Below the pieces are notes generated by a model. It made no database searches and was not told the origin of the DNA. It saw only the letters and a list, made by a program, of their open reading frames with translations. Below, piece by piece: positions 52,001 through 56,163 of a stretch of 64,000 bases of DNA. The translations under genes were made by a program, and so were the position numbers. This DNA comes from Heliocidaris tuberculata (Eukaryota > Echinodermata > Echinoidea > Camarodonta > Echinometridae): assembly GCA_025618425.1 (NCBI GenBank), contig CM046833.1:38941274-39005273 (forward strand), given 5' to 3'. Position 1 is the stretch's first letter; each line of letters opens with the position of its first letter.

Positions 52001-55000
52001 TTTGGCATAGAACACAGTGCTTCTGCTAGGTCATGTGATGAGGCTGCAGGTGTGTGTGGAATGTACAGTGTTTGGATCTGCGATAGTACAAATAAATTTC
52101 ATGTATCGTAAATGCAATGTTTAGTAACTTTTTATTGAATTACTACATTTATGACTGTATTTATAAGTGGAATTACAGACTCATAAGGATCAGCTCCTTC
52201 TGCCGTTTCTTGACTAAAATACTGAAGTTTCAGCTAATTGATTAAAGCAAGAAATATACCCACTCCTGTATATTATTATGCTTAATTCATTCAGCTTGTA
52301 CTATGATACTCCATTCAGTATGTCCCCCAAAGAATTACCATCAGAATTTCAGCATCAATAGCTTTTGCAATTGTAAATTAATCTGAATATGATTCAGGAT
52401 TACGAAGCTATAAGTCTATAACTAATTATCTGTATCTCAGCGAAAACCCCATACAATTTAGTTCAGAAGTCACAAAGAAACAGGGATTTTTGTTAAAATT
52501 ATGTCATAAGTCATTTCTATCGAAGATTGGACACAAGGGAGAGGCACAAAGCACAATGAACAAGTGAATGAGTAAATTACGCAATGCGTAATAAATGTCC
52601 CCGCCGGAAGTGCAGATCTGTGGAAATTAACTAGCCTGGACCTTAAAAATTCAGTGAAAAACTTTAGTGAATAAAATAATAATGTTACTGCATGCAAAAG
52701 AAGAGAATACCAACAATGCATGTATACAACTGAAATATAAGACATGAAAACATTATGAACCTTCAGCCATTTTGAATAAATTTGCATAAATTTGCATGAA
52801 TAATGAATTTCAAAATTCTGTGTAGAAGTTTGGAAGCCCCCACCCAGCCCTATCAGATAAAACAATCGGAATCAAAATCCGATGTGAAATAGAGAAGTAG
52901 CATTTTTCGTCAATTTTGAATAAATTTGCATAAATTTGCATAATTAATGAATTTCAAAATTCTGTGTAGAAGTTAGGAAGCCCCCACCCAGCCCTATCAG
53001 ATAAAACAATCGGAATCAAAATCCAATGTGAAATAGAGAAGTAGCATTTTTCGTCAATTTTGAATAAATTTGCATAAATTTGCATAATTAATGAATTTCA
53101 AAATTCTGTGTAGAAGTTTGGAAGCCCCCACCCAGCCCTATCAGATAAAACAATCGGAATCAAAATCCGATGTGAAATAGAGGAGAAGTAGCATTTTTCG
53201 TCAATTTTGAATAAATTTGCATAAATTTGCATAATAATGAATTTCAAAATTCTGTGTAGAAGTTTGGAAGCCCCCACCCAGCCCTATCAGATAAAACAAT
53301 CGGAATCAAAATCTGATGTGAAATAGAGGAGAAGTAGCATTTTTCGTCAATTTTGAATAAATTTGCATAAATTTGCATAATTAATGAGTTTCAAAATTCT
53401 GTGTAGAAGTTTGGAAGCCCTCACCCAGCCCTATCAGATAAAACAATCAGAATCAAAATCGGCCAAGAAATGACGGAGAAGTAGCATTTTCTAACATTTG
53501 AGCACACACGGACAGACGGACGCAAGGACGCACGGACGGACACACGCACACACGAACGGAGCCTGTTTCATAGTCCCCTCGTGAACTTCGTTCGGCGGGG
53601 ACAACAATTCCTCACTCCCTTCAAATGGTTTGAAAAAGAACTTACTGTTTTATTTCTATCTGCTATAATTGTTAAAGTAGATATTCATTGATTTTTAAAA
53701 CTGACTTAAGTTTCATTATTGCGTAGGTGAAGCTTAGACCGGACAAGTTTGTCAAAATTCGACGCTTGCAAACATTCGAAGTAATGATTATTATCAATTA
53801 CAAATTGCTAAAATACAGCCCCGACATAGCACCTGAACAGCTCTCCGAAAGCTGCTGAAATGTGTGACGTCAAAGACAGGACGTTAATTGCACAAGCAGA
53901 CGATGTCCCATAACATCTCACATATTTTCAGTGCCTGTTTTGTCATCTTCTCTTCAGTTATTTCACTTCACTAGCATTAGTCTATTATCTTTAATACATA
54001 TATTGCCTCACTCTAAACCCCGTGCATGGGTTTATTTGGATGGAAAATGAAGCGTTACAAGAATAAAGGAATCAGTTGCTTGTAAACAAAATAGACGCCA
54101 TTGCATTCACAGCTGCATACACCGCTGGACGTTCGGCGTTGAATGAGGGATGAATACCGTCCTTGCAATCATTCAGCGGGCTTTTCAATTTGAAAGTGTG
54201 GTTTCTTTGATTGTTCATTAACCCTCATCCTATATATTTACAAACAAAAGATTTCAGTAATCAGAATCTGTTTCATTCCCATTTTAGAATGGTGTGAAAT
54301 ATGGGCACGTTTGAATACACTAAATTCTTTATAATTTGAGAAATAACTGCACTGCACTTATGTTCATTCTTTATGGGACGTCGTCTGCTTGGACAGGATT
54401 GTTCCCTTTATTGACGTCATTGAAACATTGTTATTTTTTGGCGAAGCGCTTGTATATCGCAGATGCTGGGAGGTAGTTTTATTTGTATTATTGTTTAATT
54501 ACCTGATATGTAGTTGACTTTAAACTGATACGATTGCTATCTGTTAACTTGCCAGTTTCTAGTGATACATTATTTATCATATTTGTGATTTTCTTTGAAT
54601 GTGTACTTTAAGGCAATGCATTATCACCACCATAATTATTGTCTTTGTTGTTGTTATTTTTTTCAGAAACAAAATAAATCATGAAAGTAAAAAGATAAGC
54701 AGTTTTCAGAGTTTTGAACATGTTGCATATCTGTCAAGCTTCCACAGGCAAAAATAGGAATCTTGTGAGGCAAAATTAGGAAAACAGTGTATATTGTACA
54801 TTTTCAAACAGAAGTTTTCATAAAAAGGGAGGAATCTACAGGTAGGGCTCCTCACATTAGTATGACAGTGAAAAAATAGGAATCTTTCCTCTGAAATAGA
54901 AAAATGTTGGCAGGTTTGATGTTGCTCATCTGTAATTGAAAATGAATGATTAAACAGAACTATGAACCTTGTCTCAATCTTTTTTAGGAAGATATTATTT

Positions 55001-56015
55001 ACATAATTATTTACCTTTGTTAAAATAGTAGGCAAAGAATGTGAATATGTAAGTAAACATGTCTATCGTGAACAAAATATTTCCAGTCATGTGGATGACA
55101 AAAACATCCAAGTGACAAAAACTGAAAGAAAGGGACCTACATGTATGACATGCTTTACAAAAATCCCCATTTCTTTGTGACTCTGAGACAAAATCGGATG
55201 GGGTGTTCAATGACTGTAAGAAAATAGTTATAGTTTCATAATCCAGTATACAAGACTTTTCATATTGCAAAATGATTTTCTTTCATAATCGATACCCAAA
55301 GTTGACTGTAATTTTTTCTGGGACACACTGTTTAACACTGAAAACATACACATAAATATGCATTTGCCATTAATGAATAAGTATTCTCAACTTAAATTTC
55401 TAATTGTTAATCTCTTTTGTCCCCCAGCATCCATATGACTCTCTTCTAACTTTACTGTTGTTATGCGAACAAAATAAATAATAATAATAACTCTTGTTTT
55501 CTTGTACATGATACTTGTCTTTACCTGGGGTTTGGTGCTAGTGCAAAATATGACATACATATACTTTCAACTTAATCCAAAGTGGCTTGAAGAATTCTGC
55601 ATAATTTGTCTCCTAATTACTCAACATACCGTGTATAATGAAATGACTTACACACATCATTTCCAACTGAATCTGCAGCTTTGTAAATTTCGAACTTAAT
55701 ATGGCTATTCTAGCATTATTGGGAAATATAAGAAGAACTGATTATGGAAATATACATGTCATGCATGGACCTATCAAATGCTTCATATAACATTGTTCAT
55801 ATTTTCAATGACCCTCTCCATGAGACTGACATGAAGTACCCACATACCTTTATGGATGATGCCTTTGCTTTCAGTATAGAGCAGAACTCCTCACTGCGAT
55901 TCATTCCGCGCAGTGTCAGGTCATTCAGATATGGCATAGAACATAGTGCTTCTACTAGGTGATGTGATGAGGCTGGTGTGGGACGCCTGACAATATTCAA
56001 GGTCACACTTCGGGC
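26819..56015 (-). CDS. LRR-repeat receptor-like gene (NLR-type LRR exons), 3' six exons
   Basis: Spliced model on the minus strand: 56015-55848, 52077-51919, 46784-46617, 36657-36493, 34306-34209, 28076-26819. Each internal exon has an AG acceptor and a GT donor. The first four are phase 0 to 0 and the fifth joins the last in phase 2, where AG plus A gives Arg and the continuous frame IQ-R-YRQRVLAY. The four LRR exons share (P)ASSHxLxEALCSMPNLTDL and EFCS-LKAKASSIQ, resembling the LRR units of the expanded echinoderm NLR receptors, which are cytosolic innate immune sensors. The fifth exon (GCFPQIRTRNFRFNG, LKDLNSFLDLLAAIQ) may be a divergent capping unit. The last exon is Ser/Pro/Tyr-rich. 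No NACHT or death domain is in the window; 5' exons would lie beyond 56 kb or outside it. The product could equally be an LRR protein without NACHT. Confidence 0.65.
28077..28377 (-). other. Intron, LINE-proximal part
   Basis: AT-rich intron of the LRR gene between the last exon and the LINE insertion. No other feature seen. Confidence 0.6.
28378..28391. repeat. LINE target-site duplication, left copy
   Basis: ATGTACATTTTCAT, identical to 33982-33995 directly after the LINE poly(A) tail. Confidence 0.9.
28624..29808 (+). CDS. LINE ORF1: nucleic-acid-binding protein with two CCHC zinc knuckles
   Basis: 394 residues from ATG 28624 (context aatATGGCGG). The N-terminal half (about residues 20-200) has the pattern of an RNA-binding domain (KHKDIPSVDEKLLTNQDLY, LRLLIKDIPLSAHNSLI). 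Two C-x2-C-x4-H-x4-C knuckles follow (CSRCLSEGHHRSQC and CRRCKQPGHLQLQC, residues ~204-236). The tail is Ser/Thr-rich, then acidic (SSEDPSSEVDDVDEISELS) and ends in a Lys-rich stretch (KQQKRKQKSLQK). By family knowledge it coats LINE RNA and acts as a nucleic-acid chaperone in the retrotransposition complex. ORF2 starts 57 nt downstream. The closest relatives are Tx1- or L1-group ORF1 proteins; that assignment is by architecture. Confidence 0.88.
   Translation: MAGRTDTSSYPTKVGSDLPTANSIGGKPVFIKHKDIPSVDEKLLTNQDLYKCLLASVQGREIKGVQKIGRLWRLYIESQNTRIKLITNGLNVRNANVAVHDTNPFLSDGKENSLRLLIKDIPLSAHNSLITDELDKLKHKVVGSVIYQKLRVDGLLTDCLTGDRVVYIQQPPKPLPRNMNFGPFKAKVFHNGQIPPSTRLTVVCSRCLSEGHHRSQCSSPVVCRRCKQPGHLQLQCSFKTPPTSPGKDRASGTAPSSGTTAVSAAQAIDQLISSGRQAVASSHHDNQTPTQAKITQYLSGDRDTSQQPPVSITPRTSTYASAVVHSTDTPGLHEPRSHLDDTSSEDPSSEVDDVDEISELSVESPELPKNPVKESKVKQQKRKQKSLQKPPKKR
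29866..33693 (+). CDS. LINE ORF2: APE endonuclease / reverse transcriptase
   Basis: 1275 residues from ATG 29866 (GTAAATGG). Residues 1-~235 are an APE-type endonuclease: LSLNVRGL, FFQETYW, NVYAPT, GGDWNCVLD, SRLDFWLV and RADHNAISI supply the expected Asn, Glu, Tyr, Asp/Asn and Asp-His. The reverse transcriptase spans roughly 440-760: KNKAPGSDGIS, WRPITLLNCDYKI, NQTGYIKGR, LVDFTKAFD, RGIRQGCPLSSLLF and the catalytic YADD at 704-707. Near 1152-1168 is CPECKVKEDIIHAFTEC, the C-terminal Cys/His motif typical of L1/Tx1 elements. The length is normal for a complete ORF2. It nicks target DNA and primes reverse transcription from the cut. No stop or frameshift is seen, so it may be catalytically competent. 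Confidence 0.93.
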   Translation: MANCHILSLNVRGLRNKEKRNQIFRWARHQRADILFFQETYWSTEIENIVRSEWRGPCFFEHGSNHSRGVSIFFSDKLNVQDIVVKRRINGQLLMLKAKVHDTDVMLVNVYAPTQKQHRELFFRNLNDELTRHYDTINECELILGGDWNCVLDMSKDVQGTKTQYYKKSINLKKLIKRYSLFDIWRVIHPNSKQFTWRNISLKRASRLDFWLVTKNVKSKTSFTDIRPAIRADHNAISIKICTKQSKKGPGYWKINTDILNDNEYHNKISEIIQSFSKKCLPPLTKWELFKVNIREFTQKYCRKKAFERKNHKLSLETELCELEKQIDVNVHDEQVNKAYIDVKEKLEKMYKHESKGAGIRARIRWMEEGERSTKYFLGLEKNNVKKKEITQLKCGSDNRVIHRNEEILEEIVKYYSKLYRKDKNDCNDIKSMSDYVCSQKINQLTNESRQTCEGLITHEECKRAVFAMQKNKAPGSDGISIEFYQVFWPLIKDFLVESLNECYVNGMMSNTQRKGLITLLFKKGDCKELKNWRPITLLNCDYKIIAAVLAARVQKVIGDIVHENQTGYIKGRLSACNVRLTKDVIEYFMKHCKTGAIMLVDFTKAFDVLDIQFLNLCLEKFNFGESFRKWIAVLYTDIFSSVLVNGWISKDFNIERGIRQGCPLSSLLFIIAAEFLANSIRKNENVRPVDILGYDIQLKLLQYADDTLFFIQDENSLKEVLHELKFFGNIAGPKINKEKTSLIWLGDTSKRYNSVKYDLMWVDKPVKYLGHYIYSNNDEALKLDWEQKLIKLQKILDSWAKRNLTIFGRVTILKCLALSQIIHLSIVDSIPPKFMKILNNIVFKFVWNRKVEKIKRCTLTEDYKKGGVRMVDIQNQMLSFRLKWLGKFLDENRETWKKMCSYWFDLLGGITLLLNCNYSMSTFNIINEKKIPIFYKEILQAWEFIRTFTTVKDVNMFNCDSSDIPDQIIWHNKHILFNNQSLFYKDWYDNGVIYLRDLVGRNGFRSLENIMSTINVKRIKCTGMFDYAKLRKAIPAVWIRKLNDSDFPMNRQQQGFNVPSLLIGNRLKCISEMSSNVLYKLFPSRNFLTNTCCSYWENKLNIDINWSHVFKCNLVQIREYKLREFNLKLLYNLLPVRSNLFKWGLIREDLCPECKVKEDIIHAFTECILNKSFLTHVKNILQEVYNVQITKISILHLLKIEGNCQSNLFLTIAFWSVYKVILERNTSGKDRRDFVLKHVFEREIRKRIEIQYSGKEKIQTKKNDELPKELLKFI
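33602..33850 (+). repeat. Duplicated LINE ORF2 end / 3' UTR segment
   Basis: About 110 nt covering the last ORF2 codons and stop (gaatagagatacaatata ... gaattaccaaaggaattgtt) recur, diverged, at ~33759-33850 after a run of ~20 A (33737-33758). The second copy lacks an open frame. Confidence 0.75.
33982..33995. repeat. LINE target-site duplication, right copy
   Basis: ATGTACATTTTCAT, matching 28378-28391. Confidence 0.9.
33996..34208 (-). other. Intron remnant of the LRR gene
   Basis: AT-rich intron between the LINE and the 98-nt exon. Nothing else seen. Confidence 0.6.
34209..34306 (-). CDS. 98-nt exon of the LRR gene
   Basis: On the minus strand the acceptor tatttttacag precedes GGTTGT at 34306 and the donor GTTAGTG follows ...CAAAG at 34209. 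One frame is open: GCFPQIRTRNFRFNG, APLKDLNSFLDLLAAIQ, then AG. Its start (phase 0) fits the end of the LRR exons, and its end (AG plus A gives Arg) fits the last exon. The splice sites, the open frame and the phase match on both sides are the evidence. No domain is recognised. Confidence 0.65.
34307..35304. other. Intron with G-run and degenerate duplication
   Basis: Contains a run of about 23 G (34572-34594). A degenerate direct duplication follows (34835-35030 against 35088-35285: agacaaaaga, gacgtccattgtttaatgtcc, gttcttttcatcaacactg), the second copy carrying a (TG)n insertion at 35187-35207. The 158-codon open frame at 34666-35142 spans this duplication and is not supported as a gene. 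Confidence 0.55.
35305..35630. repeat. Second, short copy of the TTCCGAAA foldback repeat
   Basis: Starts with the same lead ggttacatgtcgttttt as the 23-kb copy, then ccgaaatgaaaaagg units, inverting at about 35400 into cggaattacgaaccctattt. It ends with ttcggaat... and aacctttggaaaaatg, as in the larger copy. Confidence 0.85.
35635..35822. mobile_element. 188-bp pogo-like MITE with TA flanks
   Basis: Ends CTCTAAAACCAGAAACTTTT and AAATTTCTGGTTTTACAG are inverted, with TA at 35633-35634 and 35823-35824. Internally aacttttgcgaa and ttcgcaaaagtt form a second stem. It abuts the foldback repeat. Confidence 0.8.
35825..36492. other. Intron
   Basis: AT-rich. A G-run lies near 35874-35884. From about 36425 the text (tatgattattgctcatatt, caatggccctctccatgaca) is the conserved intron flank shared with the other LRR exons. 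Confidence 0.5.
36493..36657 (-). CDS. LRR exon 4 of the visible set (55 codons)
   Basis: Acceptor tgtactattgcag precedes ATCCAAGCACTG at 36657; donor GTATGTGTG follows at 36492. Phase 0 to 0. It encodes IQALEVQYVQGFNPASSHDL, AEALCSMPNLTDL and DFCSILKAKASSIQ. The leucine spacing around NLTDL fits a leucine-rich repeat. The intron flanks on both sides are homologous to those of the other three LRR exons. Confidence 0.75.
36658..37478. other. Intron with conserved LRR-exon flank
   Basis: 36660-36820 (ttagtaactttttgttgaat, gactcaataaggatctgttt, ttcttgactaaaatactg) is shared with the flanks at 50690-50815 and 52110-52235. The remainder is featureless. Confidence 0.6.
37479..37775 (+). repeat. 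154-bp tandem duplication inside a MITE
   Basis: The block gtaggggtagtagtag ... ctgtaaaagctgttattttc ... tgaggctcgtcaattttgat occurs twice, offset by 154 bp, almost identical. The second copy has a small deletion after catacacatcact. Confidence 0.85.
37500..38143. mobile_element. MITE with CTGTAAAAGCTG ends
   Basis: The left end CTGTAAAAGCTGTTATTTTC is inverted at 38121-38143 as GAAAATAACAGCTTTCACAG. The left terminus is itself duplicated (37500 and 37654). No coding capacity. The end sequence resembles the pogo-like MITEs here. Confidence 0.65.
38144..38758. other. Degenerate (AGT)n tract and intron
   Basis: 38140-38345 is a degenerate trinucleotide tract (agtagtag, gcagtaggcc, tagtcgcagtag). 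The 95-codon frame at 38090-38377 derives from it and is not a gene. The rest is AT-rich intron. Confidence 0.6.
38759..38941. repeat. DIRS inverted terminal repeat, left (3' end of the element)
   Basis: Inner part from tatgtatctacctattattg to ccgccatcttc is inverted at 45909-46046. The outer ~45 nt (gtaaatcagtaaaatcatac ... ctaaataaattt) are unique to this end and reappear complemented in the internal region at 39013-39072. Confidence 0.9.
39013..39108. repeat. DIRS internal complementary region
   Basis: 39013-39072 (taggtagatacataaattta ... gattttactgatttac) is the reverse complement of the outer left end. 39067-39108 (actacaataaattaatgtat ... attgctag) is the reverse complement of the outer right end. 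The two meet at GATTTAC, the sequence expected for a circular junction template. Confidence 0.9.
39156..40136 (-). CDS. DIRS tyrosine recombinase
   Basis: The open minus-strand frame runs from 40136 to the stop at 39156, about 326 residues, overlapping the end of the RNase H frame in another phase; no ATG start is evident, as is usual for the overlapping DIRS recombinase frame. It carries the catalytic set of tyrosine recombinases: first Arg in ASEQRRSSLHAL, His-x-x-Arg in PRAHDTRS, and Tyr in FTSFYLKDI. The N-terminal part (LSTIRGYRSAIAAIH) is a SAM-like core-binding domain. It would integrate the circular DIRS DNA. No stop interrupts it, unlike gag and RT. Confidence 0.88.
   Translation of the reverse strand, partial: SRVVDATRSLYNSRLEAFSVWCEDLGVSPREASVGTIADFLISLFDKGRSLSTIRGYRSAIAAIHVGFPDGSGVSSSHYLTKLLRSFFLQRPANPKLSPSWSLPKVLDALSKPPFEPMSKASLHHVTVKTIFLIAIASEQRRSSLHALCTSPGHIRWERQGVRLIPKPSFVAKNQTASSGSVEVFLSPLSDFSSVKEDKVWCPVRALKWYLDRTKDCRSNEQLFLITREPFSPASRESISRWIVEAIQATGPEALLVVSKPRAHDTRSISTSWALFQGISREDILRAAFWRSPNSFTSFYLKDIPSGEVQFATSSLRVASSAVDPC
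40114..41805 (-). pseudogene. DIRS reverse transcriptase-RNase H, interrupted by a stop
   Basis: The RT part (41805-40699) has LSPIFVIPKRSGKLRMILNM, ISLDLKDTYFHIP, FRFRALPFGLRPA and the catalytic YLDDWLLVAH. It continues into RNase H with SISTDASLLGWGG. A TAG at 40699-40701 follows DEMI, and the same frame resumes at 40698 with GDWSHLHTLSHIS and reads LILTDNTTVAAYINRQGG and SYIPRQENLIADFLSRG, the rest of RNase H, to 40114. The single-codon nonsense change splits RNase H. The preceding VGGRLWYFLPAWEAIT lies in another phase, so a frameshift separates gag/linker from RT near 41760-41790, and a further stop (TAG) is in the RT frame just upstream. Confidence 0.85.
43499..43507. repeat. 9-bp target duplication, left
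   Basis: GGCTACGCT, repeated at 44923-44931; both copies flank the 1415-bp element and are part of the DIRS gag. Confidence 0.85.
43756..44262 (+). pseudogene. RecQ-like DNA helicase, captured N-terminal fragment
   Basis: 168 codons from ATG 43756 (aaaATGG); an upstream in-frame ATG at 43720 is possible. It shows the RecQ motif 0 region (FKDLQVDAIKSALKGQD), Walker A NLPTGYGKS and motif Ia LLIISPLVSLMRDQVKSL, followed by GLQAIFLGD. It stops before the DEAH box, so the protein could bind but not process DNA as a helicase. The frame leaves RecQ similarity at about 44221, where GAAG|GTATAAG reads as a splice donor. The fragment therefore looks like one genomic exon plus the start of its intron. 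A glycine/serine-rich insert (residues ~75-110) separates motif I from Ia. Upstream lie TGACGTAA and CTATAAAA, possible promoter elements. Confidence 0.75.
44263..44797. other. Noncoding interior of the RecQ-bearing element
   Basis: AT-rich, unlike the GC-rich TIRs and DIRS around it, with an attggccaat stretch near 44700. It looks like captured intron or element filler. No frame of note. Confidence 0.55.
44923..44931. repeat. 9-bp target duplication, right
   Basis: GGCTACGCT, as at 43499-43507. Confidence 0.85.
45909..46061. repeat. DIRS inverted terminal repeat, right (5' end of the element)
   Basis: gaagatggcgggcctgcgct ... tgactatgggaaggcgtcat ... gtagtttggaccaaactagc is the inverse of the left repeat. 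The outer end cattaatttattgtagtaaat is complemented in the internal region at 39067-39108. Confidence 0.9.
46062..46616 (-). other. Intron
   Basis: AT-rich LRR-gene intron between the DIRS and the next LRR exon. No feature seen. Confidence 0.5.
46617..46784 (-). CDS. LRR exon 3 of the visible set (56 codons)
   Basis: Acceptor tgtactattgcag precedes ATCCAAACACTG at 46784; donor GTACAGTG follows CATTCAG at 46617. It encodes IQTLNLQHAQFSTPASSHYL, VEALCSMPNLTDLKL and EFCSTLKAKASSIQ, phase 0 to 0. Together with the other three it forms an in-frame tandem of LRR units. Confidence 0.78.
46955..46995. repeat. G-run
   Basis: A run of about 18 G followed by further G-tracts (agggttgggaggggggg). G-quadruplex-capable and a likely assembly weak point. 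Confidence 0.8.
47000..48529. other. Noncoding interior of the 46.8-50.7-kb interval
   Basis: AT-rich, no recognisable gene. Short frames near 47959-48268 lack any domain and overlap each other. Confidence 0.5.
48530..49510 (-). pseudogene. mariner/IS630-type transposase relic
   Basis: Minus strand, in several frames. The N-terminal part has RFPERVPPASKAIWVNVRKY, an HTH linker (NNNKGNSGRRRSGRSEKN) and PRDTSARRNGVGLRSVTFNR. The catalytic part has VGDESAFTMNVKVNSHNVVE (first Asp), then QKWTVWVGLCRGGQVIGPFF and HRNVNGNMYLQMI, and after an in-frame stop WIQDSASTHHL (second Asp, the QDGAPPH block) and a degraded CDIFLMGHLKNK. At least four stops and frameshifts exclude function. It belongs to the Tc1/mariner DDE/D group; the subfamily is not resolved by eye. 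Confidence 0.72.
49511..50641. other. Noncoding interior near the right end of the interval
   Basis: No gene recognised. A CT/AG-balanced stretch at 50160-50350 has several short palindromic words but no defined structure. Confidence 0.45.
50688..51918 (-). other. Intron, part of a duplicated LRR-exon unit
   Basis: 50690-50815 matches the flank at 36720-36815. 50890-50990 and 51570-51740 (gatacttgtctttataaact, ggggtttggtgctagtgcag, ccaaagtggcttggagaatt) match 55330-55450 and 55510-55640. So exon and introns were duplicated together. A 40-bp palindrome lies at 51235-51274. Confidence 0.7.
51235..51274. repeat. 40-bp palindrome centred on GGTACC
   Basis: The core ATTACAAGCGCGGT and its complement (51241-51268) are perfectly symmetric. 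The outer CATCGA/TTGATG extends this to 40 bp with one mismatched pair. It has no loop. Confidence 0.92.
51919..52077 (-). CDS. LRR exon 2 of the visible set (53 codons)
   Basis: A pyrimidine-poor acceptor (tactatcgcag) precedes ATCCAAACACTG at 52077; donor GTTTGTTT follows CCTACAG at 51919. It encodes IQTLYIPHTPAASSHDLAEA, LCSMPNLTDLTLGG and EFCSVLKAKASCLQ. Open throughout and phase 0 to 0. It is shorter by two to three codons after IQTL. Confidence 0.75.
52078..52595 (-). other. Intron, conserved LRR-exon flank
   Basis: 52080-52240 repeats the flank beside the other LRR exons (tagtaactttttattgaatt, gactcataaggatcagc). The rest is AT-rich. Confidence 0.6.
52596..53603. mobile_element. 1-kb element with GTCCCCGCCG inverted ends and internal tandem repeats
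   Basis: The left end TGTCCCCGCCGGAAGT is inverted at 53588-53603 as CGTTCGGCGGGGACA. Between lie five tandem ~146-bp units (52766-53500) and a run of ggacagacggacgcacgg-type repeats (53510-53560). Elements with short inverted ends and a tandem-repeat core are common in marine invertebrates; the superfamily is undetermined. No coding capacity. Confidence 0.65.
52766..53500 (+). repeat. Five ~146-bp tandem repeats
   Basis: Units start at caattttgaataaatttgca (about 52766, 52911, 53054, 53202, 53348; spacings 143-148). Each carries taatgaatttcaaaattctg, ggaagcccccacccagccc and atcagataaaacaatcgga. Units are over 95% alike, and the last diverges at its end. Confidence 0.93.
53604..53860. other. 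Intron
   Basis: AT-rich, nothing recognised. Confidence 0.45.
53861..54432. repeat. Inverted-repeat pair, possible MITE
   Basis: 53861-53935 (tgtgacgtcaaagacaggac, caagcagacgatgtcccata) pairs with 54365-54432 (ttatgggacgtcgtctgctt, gacaggattgtt, attgacgtca). The arms are about 70 nt and imperfect. The boundaries are uncertain. Confidence 0.55.
54433..55302. other. Intron
   Basis: AT-rich. Minus-strand frames at 54706-55270 have no recognisable domains and no LRR character. Not called. Confidence 0.45.
55303..55330. repeat. Solo terminus related to the 56.2-58.7-kb element
   Basis: ttgactgtaattttttctgg followed by gacacactg matches the inverted end of the element at 56164-58701 (cagtgcatcccagaaaaaag). 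The partner end is not found nearby. Confidence 0.55.
55331..55847 (-). other. Intron, duplicated LRR-exon unit
   Basis: Homologous to 50890-51000 and 51570-51900 (see that entry). The segment next to the exon (tattttcaatgaccctctcc, atgagactgacatgaag) is shared by all four LRR exons' downstream introns except the interrupted one at 46.6 kb. Confidence 0.65.
55848..56015 (-). CDS. LRR exon 1 of the visible set (56 codons)
   Basis: Acceptor tgtactattgcag precedes GCCCGAAGTGTG at 56015; donor GTATGTGGG follows ATAAAG at 55848. It encodes ARSVTLNIVRRPTPASSHHL, VEALCSMPYLNDLTL and EEFCSILKAKASSIK. It starts AR where the others have IQ, so it is the most diverged of the four. Phase 0 to 0. Earlier exons of the gene are not recognised to the right. 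Confidence 0.72.
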
Positions 56016-56163
56016 CTGCAATAGTACAAATGTTCAGCTCATGTAAGTTACATGCACTTTATATATGTTGACTAACTGTTCTTTAAATATTACATTCATG
56101 ACAGACTTTATTAATGATCATATACTCAATAAGAATGATTGGATCTGTATTATAATACATGTA

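Noticed and set aside
52766..53500. CRISPR-like array
   Set aside because: Repeats are contiguous 146-bp units with no unique spacers, in animal DNA; a tandem repeat within a transposon.
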